Source of the DNA: a virus
Length of the DNA stretch: 20,007 nucleotides
Strand: one strand, 5' to 3'
IMG/VR virus record: IMGVR_UViG_3300044482_000031
Span: 1 to 20,007 of that record
Below the pieces are notes generated by a model, which was given only the letters and a program-made list of their open reading frames with translations, did no database searches and had not been told where the DNA came from. Position 1 is the first letter of the stretch. Every line of letters starts with the position of its first letter. Position numbers and translations under genes: made by a program. Positions 14,964 through 20,007 of the stretch are shown one piece after another.

Positions 14964-15599
14964 TTAGGCGATTCTCACGGCGATCTTGTCCCCGTGGAAA
15001 TATAGTGGTTGCGCCTCGCATTCTGCAACTTCACAGACCAGAGCGCAAGCAATGGCAGCGCCGTAGAGAACCGTCCCGGCTCTGATGTGCTTCGCAACTG
15101 GAACGATCTCCGTTCTATTCATGGTTGCGACATGTAGAAATAAGATCGGAAAGTGAAATACGGGAGCTTCCCGATAAAGCCTCACGCGCCCGTTCATTGT
15201 TGGCGGCGTGTGATAATGCGCACCAGACTCAGCCTTCAGGCTATCGAGCAAGGATGAACGCTTGTTCTCCAAGTCGTCAATGACCGTGAAGTTCTCGTCA
15301 CGGTGCTCTGATAACCACGCTGCGATCTTGTTTAGATCGTCAACGGCTCCTTCAAGTCCGATCTGTACTGCAAGACCGTGTTCAGTCTTCCAGTCTACCG
15401 CTCTCAGCGCTGCCCTGATCAGATGCTCCGGTCTCTCCATCGGAGACGCCAGCACCATAAACTTCTTCGACATCAGGTCGGCTGGCATCATCTTCGGGAT
15501 CATCTTCTCCGCCTTCAGTACTGGCGGCTTCGGTTTGAATAGCGGTGTCGGCGTCTGCGTCCGCATCATTCGCTGTTTCAGGTTCTCGGATGGCTTCAT
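14964..15599 (-). CDS. Hypothetical protein with basic N-terminus (211 aa)
   Basis: I choose the ATG at 15599 because GGAG lies six bases upstream; an open frame continues to 15662 and a second plausible start with AAGGCGGAG lies at 15503, so the length could be 232, 211 or 179 residues. The N-terminus is basic and Met/Pro-rich (PLFKPKPPVLKAEKMIPK). The rest looks like a folded domain with LIRAALRAVDWKTEH and a Val/Ala/Cys-rich end (YGAAIACALVCEVAECEAQP). The first ~72 codons overlap the acidic tail of the upstream gene in another frame. No family recognised; the position between capsid and the 649-residue protein suggests a virion or assembly role. Confidence 0.6.
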   Translation of the reverse strand: MKPSENLKQRMMRTQTPTPLFKPKPPVLKAEKMIPKMMPADLMSKKFMVLASPMERPEHLIRAALRAVDWKTEHGLAVQIGLEGAVDDLNKIAAWLSEHRDENFTVIDDLENKRSSLLDSLKAESGAHYHTPPTMNGRVRLYREAPVFHFPILFLHVATMNRTEIVPVAKHIRAGTVLYGAAIACALVCEVAECEAQPLYFHGDKIAVRIA

Positions 15600-15906
15600 C
15601 CTGCTCTCCAGATTTGAACTGCCCGTTTGCGTCGGCGAAGTGAATTTCGACGTCGTTCGCATACTTTCGATATGCGTCGCAGATTTCTTCCGCGTGCATA
15701 CAGCCTTCTTCGATAACGATTGCGCGCCCTTCCATCATCAGTGACTCAGCGCCCTTCCATTTCTGACTCCACACACACGTTGTCCGTCCGCCTTCAGCAC
15801 GAATGCGTGCGGCGAGTTCCTTGTATGCCGATGAATTCTGCGGTGAGAAATAGAGAATCGCGTGCTTGTTCTCGCGTTGCGTTGTATTGCTTTTGACTTC
15901 CGACAT
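15382..15906 (-). CDS. Hypothetical protein with acidic C-terminal tail (174 aa)
   Basis: The product starts MSEVKSNTTQRENKHAILYF. Residues 15-92 look like a small alpha/beta domain (ILYFSPQNSSAYKELAARIR, then VWSQKWKGAESLMMEGRAIVI and ANDVEIHFAD). From about residue 100 onward the chain is low-complexity and strongly acidic (EGGEDDPEDDASRPDVEEVY). The ribosome binding sequence is GGAG ten bases before the ATG, somewhat far. The gene follows the capsid terminator and its acidic tail is encoded over the start of the next gene. I recognise no family; proteins with long acidic tails in head modules may bind basic assembly partners, but that is only a guess. Confidence 0.68.
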   Translation of the reverse strand: MSEVKSNTTQRENKHAILYFSPQNSSAYKELAARIRAEGGRTTCVWSQKWKGAESLMMEGRAIVIEEGCMHAEEICDAYRKYANDVEIHFADANGQFKSGEQDEAIREPETANDADADADTAIQTEAASTEGGEDDPEDDASRPDVEEVYGAGVSDGETGASDQGSAESGRLED

Positions 15907-15928
15907 GGTTTTAAGACTCCGAAGGTTG

Positions 15929-15956
15929 AAAAAAGGGGAGACCGAAATCTCCCCTT
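15929..15956 (-). terminator. Intrinsic terminator after the capsid gene
   Basis: On the minus strand AAGGGGAGA and TCTCCCCTT form a perfect nine-base-pair stem with a TTTCGG loop, and the stem end runs into six T residues. It starts some 20 bases after the capsid stop, matching the usual arrangement in which capsid messages terminate and a fraction read through. Confidence 0.88.
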
Positions 15957-15975
15957 CCTTTCCGTAGCTCTCCCG

Positions 15976-16980
15976 CTACAGACTGACTATTGCGCAGCCG
16001 CCCAAATCCTTGACGTTTGCCATCACAGAGTCCCAGTTCGTTCCGGTTCCCAGTGCGGTATCGTCAGGATTGATGCCACCATTCGCGACATCCCATGCAG
16101 TTCCTTTGCATGAAATATTGTACGCGAACTCACCTTGCAAGCGGACAACTAGGTTGTCTTTACCAGTGATCAAGTCGCCCATCAATGACTCTTCTTCCGA
16201 GTCTTCCAGCGTGACAGCACCCTCGACAAGACCGAGTGTGGTGTACAAGCCGCCGCTGAACAGTGACGCCGAGTCAGTGACCAGAACCGGACGGTTCAGT
16301 GTGACAGGCGCAGCATTAGCGACGTTGAAGTTCGAAACGCCATCGATGTTGAGTCCGATCTGATTCTTCACCAGATCGAAATAGACTTTCGAGTGCATGA
16401 CCCAGATTGCGATTCGTGAAGCCGCATCGCCGAACAACGCAAGACCATCAACCAGACGGTTCGTGTCAATTGTTGCTTGTGGCGAAGACGTATTCGTGAG
16501 CGTACCCTGATTGGTGATCGCAGCGACAATCGAGGTCAAACCAGCTTCAAGCTGATCTACCTGAATTCCCTTTGCAATCTGAACACCGATCTTTCGAGAT
16601 AGAACTTCGAGATCAGCATTCTCACCGAGCTTGCGAAACGAATCGAGTGTCTGATCAATAGGTCCGATTCGACGGTTGACCTTGACACTTACACGCTCAC
16701 CCATCGGAACGGGGTTACTAGCTACGGAAGCATTCTCCGGAGAACCAGCGACGCCGCGTCGATTGACGAGACCAGATACGTTCTTGATGAACGATTCCTG
16801 AGCGAAATCACCGCGCCGACGCTGCGTTACAAGGCGAATGGTATTGCGTGAAGCTGCATTGAAAGCGTCCGTATTTTGTACGAGCGTTTCTACCATGCCA
16901 CCGTGAACGAGTTCCGGGTAGATAAGTCCTTCAGGCAGACGGCCAGATGCCGCCCAAAGTTGTCGAGTTCCTTCAGCCAT
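15976..16980 (-). CDS. Major capsid protein (HK97-fold type)
   Basis: The 334-residue protein begins MAEGTRQLWAASGRLPEGLIYPEL, with GGGAGAG upstream. It contains QESFIKNVSGLVNRRG, PMGERVSVKVNRRIGPID, a helix with SRIAIWVMHSKVYFDLVKNQ (about 188-207), NRPVLVTDSASLF and a C-terminal strand region with VRLQGEFAYNISCKGTAWDV. This succession, with a WVMHSKVY segment followed by a RPVLVTD strand, is typical of HK97-type coat proteins of the major capsid protein 13-like group. It follows a scaffold-like gene and is followed by a strong terminator, both usual for the coat gene. A separate scaffold rather than an N-terminal delta domain explains the moderate length. Confidence 0.9.
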   Translation of the reverse strand: MAEGTRQLWAASGRLPEGLIYPELVHGGMVETLVQNTDAFNAASRNTIRLVTQRRRGDFAQESFIKNVSGLVNRRGVAGSPENASVASNPVPMGERVSVKVNRRIGPIDQTLDSFRKLGENADLEVLSRKIGVQIAKGIQVDQLEAGLTSIVAAITNQGTLTNTSSPQATIDTNRLVDGLALFGDAASRIAIWVMHSKVYFDLVKNQIGLNIDGVSNFNVANAAPVTLNRPVLVTDSASLFSGGLYTTLGLVEGAVTLEDSEEESLMGDLITGKDNLVVRLQGEFAYNISCKGTAWDVANGGINPDDTALGTGTNWDSVMANVKDLGGCAIVSL

Positions 16981-17030
16981 TATTCTCTCCCTTTAGGAAA
17001 TGGCAAAACAAAAAGTCAGAACGTGGGAGC

Positions 17031-17843
17031 TTATTGCGGAAGCTCTAGGAGCTTGTCAATGCCGTGAGCTTTCTGAAAATCGATTTTTTGACGGTCGGTC
17101 ATCGTTGAAAGTCTCAAGTCCCCGTTCAATAGCGGCTTCCCGCCGTTGTTTCCGTTTGCACCGCTGCCGCCCTTGCTCGGTTCGCTCCCGCTCCCCGATT
17201 GTTCGGACGCCTTAAATGCTCCGGAATAGATGTCTGACTTTCGCATCTCGCTTATCAGTGCGTCTATATTAACTGGATTTCCATTCCCGTCAACCTTTGG
17301 CGTCTTGCCATCGGTATCAAGGACGGTTGTTGAAAAGTCATCTGTGTTCAGCAAAAGCCTAGAACGAACGTGCGGCTTCAACAATTCGACGTTTCCACCA
17401 GCCTTCGAAATGGCTTCAATGACCTTCGAATCAATCTGAACAGTTTCAAGTTGTCGCGTAAGTCGCGCGGAAATCTCGCGTTCCTTCTGTAGATCGGCGG
17501 AGTGCTGTACCGTCATCTGTTCTTTCATCTTCGTCCACTCGCCCGCCTGTTCGAGACGCTTCGTCTCTGCATCGGCTTCTTTGTCGAGTAGTTCTTTGTA
17601 CTTGTCCGGGTCAATCCCGGCGAGCTTGCCTTCGAGAGCTTTGACTTTTTGCGCCGCTGTGCGCGCCGCGTCCCGTTCTTTCTGTAACGCTGACTTCAGG
17701 CCAGATGTGTCTTCGAGATCATCGGCGGAGACGAATCCGTCCGGCGGCATGAGATGAAACGCGCCGTCATCTCTCTTCTCATACAAGTCATGAAGTGCTT
17801 CAGGTAGGTTGTCGAGTGTGTCAAGCTTAATATTCAAAGGCAT
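17031..17843 (-). CDS. Phage scaffold-like protein (270 aa)
   Basis: I start at the ATG at 17843, with GGAGAG six bases upstream, rather than nine codons earlier, where there is no ribosome binding site. The product begins MPLNIKLDTLDNLPEALHDLY. Residues ~45-150 are a long charged helix or coiled coil (GLKSALQKERDAARTAAQKV, then LEQAGEWTKMKEQM). A short folded segment follows (VIEAISKAGGNVELLKPHV), then a Gly/Ser/Asn-rich linker (about 222-243) and a small C-terminal domain. That layout fits GP20-type scaffolding proteins. Scaffolds guide coat assembly and leave before DNA packaging; the C-terminal region typically contacts the coat protein. It sits 50 bases before the capsid gene. Confidence 0.85.
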   Translation of the reverse strand: MPLNIKLDTLDNLPEALHDLYEKRDDGAFHLMPPDGFVSADDLEDTSGLKSALQKERDAARTAAQKVKALEGKLAGIDPDKYKELLDKEADAETKRLEQAGEWTKMKEQMTVQHSADLQKEREISARLTRQLETVQIDSKVIEAISKAGGNVELLKPHVRSRLLLNTDDFSTTVLDTDGKTPKVDGNGNPVNIDALISEMRKSDIYSGAFKASEQSGSGSEPSKGGSGANGNNGGKPLLNGDLRLSTMTDRQKIDFQKAHGIDKLLELPQ

Positions 17844-17927
17844 TGGAATCTCTCCGTGTGCCGCACGCATCCCGCGCGGTTTGTTGGTAGTTGGTGGCTT
17901 TCAGTGCTGAAAAATACGCTGGTAGAA

Positions 17928-18173
17928 CTAAGCTGTCAAGCCTTCGGTCGAAAGCTTGAGCGCTTGCGCATCTGTTACGGGACTGATGTTCGAGAGTCCG
18001 GCGTCCTGTTGATCCATGAACGCACCACGCAGCAAGTCGTTGTCATGCGTGACCCATGCCTTCTTCTCGACGTCGAAGCGCTCGATGACATTGATCAGCT
18101 TCCGTGTGTCATAGGTCCACCGGAATACTTGCCACGGGGGAAAGTCGGAAACCATGAAATGTTGTTTTCGCAT
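17928..18173 (-). CDS. Small hypothetical protein with D-F-P-P-W-Q-V motif (81 aa)
   Basis: The product begins MRKQHFMVSDFPPWQVFRW and continues with TYDTRKLINVIERFDVE and an acidic DNDLLRG segment. I see no ribosome binding site at good distance before the ATG at 18173. Instead an extended -10 promoter element ends six bases upstream, so the message may be leaderless; an alternative internal ATG at 18155 also lacks a site. A related DSPPWHV motif occurs in the 63-residue gene just upstream, coded by an 18-base stretch matching at 16 positions. Function unknown. Some 84 bases separate it from the scaffold gene. Confidence 0.62.
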   Translation of the reverse strand: MRKQHFMVSDFPPWQVFRWTYDTRKLINVIERFDVEKKAWVTHDNDLLRGAFMDQQDAGLSNISPVTDAQALKLSTEGLTA

Positions 18174-18179
18174 GATTAA

Positions 18180-18188
18180 ATTATATCA
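18180..18188 (-). promoter_or_regulatory. Extended -10 promoter element (TGATATAAT)
   Basis: On the minus strand TG-A-TATAAT is a perfect extended -10 box in an AT-rich 64-base gap. Initiation about seven bases downstream would fall on or next to the ATG of the 81-residue gene. No -35 match is apparent at 16-18 bases, which extended -10 promoters do not need. Confidence 0.42.
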
Positions 18189-18208
18189 CCATTTTTAATT
18201 AAATAGGC

Positions 18209-18237
18209 ATGATAGCTTCCGGGTTATATTTAAGCAA
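18209..18237 (-). promoter_or_regulatory. Candidate sigma70 promoter before head genes
   Basis: TTGCTT (18237-18232) and TATCAT (18214-18209) lie 17 bases apart on the minus strand directly after the 63-residue gene's stop. Initiation near 18202 would give the 81-residue gene a leader of about 30 bases and could drive scaffold and capsid expression. It may be an alternative to the extended -10 element downstream. Confidence 0.4.
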
Positions 18238-18429
18238 TTAGAAGTTGTCTGTCGCCGTATTGTCTTCACCTACTTCGGGAATTGCGGTGTTCGTCTCAAT
18301 GGCTTTGCGTAATGCGTCTTCAGGGTCTAGTCCGTGGTTCACATGCCACGGCGGAGAGTCGCCGAACTTTTTTCGGTACTCACTCGACAGTATTGCCAGA
18401 TTGTCTTCGGGAAATTCGCTTACCATCAT
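18238..18429 (-). CDS. Small hypothetical protein with D-S-P-P-W-H-V motif (63 aa)
   Basis: The start overlaps the stop of the metallopeptidase-type gene as ATGA, with GGAG five bases upstream in that gene; a second ATG follows immediately. The product begins MMVSEFPEDNLAILSSEYR, contains FGDSPPWHVNHGLDPEDALR and ends acidic (VGEDNTATDNF). It shares M-V-S-[ED]-F-P and D-[SF]-P-P-W-[HQ]-V with the next small gene. Translational coupling to the minor-head-type protein suggests a role with it. Family not recognised. Confidence 0.65.
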   Translation of the reverse strand: MMVSEFPEDNLAILSSEYRKKFGDSPPWHVNHGLDPEDALRKAIETNTAIPEVGEDNTATDNF

Positions 18430-20007
18430 CCTTTCTCCAGTAGTTTCATCGCTTTAATCAAGTCCTTCAGATATTTGTCCGTTCCCCACGATCTCAATAG
18501 TGCTTCGAAGAATAGTCTGTCTTCTCCGCCCATCATACCAAAGAAATTAGCGAATGCCTCTTTGTGCTTTCCTGATGCTCCATGCCGTGCCGCACTGTAG
18601 TACGCATCACTGTGTCCCCAGTTCCCTCTGACTTTGTTCTTCGTGATTGATCCGATGTAATCCGACATTGAAGCAAGGTCGCCGCCACCTTTGAAAAATC
18701 CCGTTGTGCCAGCGTTCAAGAATCCCTGTACATTGCCAGTCTCAATCGACGCCAGCATGTTAGGGATGAAGAAATCGTCCACGTAGTTATCGAACTTGTG
18801 TCCGGCAGTAAGATTGAAGTTTCTCTTCGCCATTGCGATCACTTGATCGTATGTCATGCCGTGTTTCTTCAGCAACGGATTGAAGTACTTCTCACGCCCA
18901 TTCTGGAATGACTCTGTCTGTAACTTCGTCACGAGTCGGTCGTACTTTACGCTATCCTCACCTGTGCCTTTCCATCTCTGGAATCGTTTGCTGTCTGCTA
19001 ACAACGACTTATTGAACGCACGAGAGATGATCGGTATTCCACTTTTATCGGTAGCCAAATCCATACCAGACAGACGATAGAACCGCTCCGCAAGATCGAA
19101 GTCAATAGCATGACCGTACTCGTGCCGCCATGTTGCATTCAATCCGATGCGGACATCATGACTCCCAGCATGAATCCATACTTCATTCTGATAATTCCTA
19201 TAGAAAGCACCGTTATCTTTCAGCACGTAATCTTGCACGAATGCCTTGAGTGGCTTACGTTGACCGATGACGCTCTTGATGTATGAAGGAGCATTCGAGT
19301 ACGCATCGACGTGCATATCGATGACAGCCTGTGACTCACCAGCTTTCAGGAACTCTCCCTTCAGTGCGCTCTTCACAGCTTCGGCTTCGGTCATCTCTGC
19401 TTTCGCCAGACCAGCGGCTTTCTCTTCCGCAGCGGCTTTCTCCAGAGCTTCGCGCTCTGCCTTTATCTTCGCCGCGCTTTCCGCGAGTTCGTCTTGCTTC
19501 TTCTTCATTGCCATGCGCCATTCAGCGTGCAAGCCCGCGCGATCTCGTGGCGTGATCCCATTGCCTTTCTTCAGTAGTTCCTTGATCTGCTCCTTTACCA
19601 GATCAGCGTCTTCAGGTAGCCAGCCGTAGTCGTCGCCCATGTCTGTCAGCAAGCGCTTCCGCGTCACTTCGATAGGCTCCTTCATCAGAGCAGCTTCCTT
19701 CGCTTTCCTGTCAGCTTCCTTCTTCTGCGCTGCTTTGAATTTCTTCTGCGCTGCGAGTTGCCGCTTTTTAGCCTGTTCGAATATCTCCTTCTGACGAGCG
19801 GGGTTCGGCTTGTTGTAAATCTTTGCGAGGTCTTCGAGGAACTGGATGTTCTTCGGAACCGGGATCGCTTGTGCGTTTGCCAGCATCTCCGCTTGTAGCG
19901 CCTGTCCTTCTGGTCCTACCTGCTTCGCCTTCGACAGTACTCGGAACTTCTCATACAACGTGTGGTTGATGCCGTTCTTTACTTCGAAGGATTGCGCTGT
20001 GTGGAAC
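18426..20007 (-). CDS. Minor-head-type protein with HEYGH zincin domain, C-terminal part
   Basis: The reading frame remains open to the window edge (the codons before 19958 encode NGINHT and more), so the true start lies upstream. In the visible part, counted from the TTG at 19958, residues ~50-190 form an Ala/Lys/Glu-rich coiled-coil-like region. A folded domain follows with HEYGH at 279-283 (bases 19124-19110), the zinc-binding HExxH of metallopeptidases, and a plausible third ligand Glu at 467 in HKEAFANFF. The C-terminus ends SWGTDKYLKDLIKAMKLLEK. Position before scaffold and capsid suits a SPP1 gp7/MuF-type minor head protein carrying a C-terminal effector or maturation protease. It might process head proteins or be delivered with DNA; neither is shown. 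Metallopeptidase assignment rests on these two motifs. Confidence 0.72.
   Translation of the reverse strand, partial: FHTAQSFEVKNGINHTLYEKFRVLSKAKQVGPEGQALQAEMLANAQAIPVPKNIQFLEDLAKIYNKPNPARQKEIFEQAKKRQLAAQKKFKAAQKKEADRKAKEAALMKEPIEVTRKRLLTDMGDDYGWLPEDADLVKEQIKELLKKGNGITPRDRAGLHAEWRMAMKKKQDELAESAAKIKAEREALEKAAAEEKAAGLAKAEMTEAEAVKSALKGEFLKAGESQAVIDMHVDAYSNAPSYIKSVIGQRKPLKAFVQDYVLKDNGAFYRNYQNEVWIHAGSHDVRIGLNATWRHEYGHAIDFDLAERFYRLSGMDLATDKSGIPIISRAFNKSLLADSKRFQRWKGTGEDSVKYDRLVTKLQTESFQNGREKYFNPLLKKHGMTYDQVIAMAKRNFNLTAGHKFDNYVDDFFIPNMLASIETGNVQGFLNAGTTGFFKGGGDLASMSDYIGSITKNKVRGNWGHSDAYYSAARHGASGKHKEAFANFFGMMGGEDRLFFEALLRSWGTDKYLKDLIKAMKLLEKG

Noticed and set aside
17856-18179. Plus-strand open frame of 107 codons opposite the 81-residue gene
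   Set aside because: The minus-strand frame shares a motif with its neighbour and fits the operon. The plus frame has neither a ribosome binding site nor context. Some doubt remains because the minus gene is small.
1-20007. CRISPR arrays, tRNA or rRNA genes, insertion sequences
   Set aside because: Looked for spaced direct repeats, cloverleaf-like stretches in gaps, and transposase-like frames with terminal repeats; none seen. The only regular repeat is the coding nonapeptide array.

Overview
The window is a stretch of a tailed-phage (Caudoviricetes) genome or prophage carrying virion head, connector and tail genes. Nearly everything lies on the minus strand, so the natural reading order runs from base 20007 down to base 1. 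A 1037-residue tape measure protein, a Phage_tube_2-type tail tube protein, a G/GT tail chaperone pair with a -1 frameshift site and a tail-terminator protein, with no sheath gene seen, indicate a long non-contractile tail (siphovirus type). At about 0.15 nm of tail per tape-measure residue the tail would be roughly 155 nm. Integrase, replication, lysis, terminase and portal genes are not visible; terminase and portal would be expected beyond base 20007. The host cannot be named. Sigma70-type promoters and an ideal CRP-type palindrome lean towards a gammaproteobacterium, but weakly. The DNA looks of moderate GC and even composition.

Head module (20007-15976, minus): the C-terminal part of a minor-head-type protein with a coiled-coil region and an HEYGH zincin domain; two small proteins sharing a D-[SF]-P-P-W-[HQ]-V motif; a scaffold-like protein; and the major capsid protein, followed by a strong intrinsic terminator. 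Two promoter candidates lie just upstream of the second small gene and could drive scaffold and capsid expression.

Middle structural module (15906-8576, minus): an unknown protein with a very acidic tail that overlaps by more than 200 bases an unknown protein with a basic N-terminus; a 649-residue structural protein with its own terminator; then a tightly packed run in which the first four junctions overlap by one to four bases (ATGA or TGATG): a SPOUT/SpoU-like small protein, a 536-residue lectin-like beta-rich protein, a conserved 230-residue phage protein, a protein with 13 arginines at exact nine-residue spacing, a fiber-adaptor-like protein, a DnaT-like connector protein and a small membrane protein.

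Antisense island (7767-8636, plus): three small unknown genes with good ribosome binding sites behind a clear sigma70-type promoter. The divergent intergenic region also contains TGTGA-N6-TCACA, the consensus CRP half-sites. This moron-like cassette splits the structural genes in two.

Tail module (7681-1, minus): head-completion-like protein, HK97 gp10-like protein, tail terminator, tail tube protein followed by another strong terminator, tail chaperones gpG/gpGT joined by an A-AAA-AAC slippery site with a hairpin at ideal spacing, the tape measure protein, and the first 417 codons of a distal tail protein that runs off the window edge. The most interesting points are the island with its CRP-like site, the degenerate SPOUT-like protein coupled to a lectin-like virion gene, the nonapeptide-repeat protein, and the terminators placed after three presumably abundant virion proteins.
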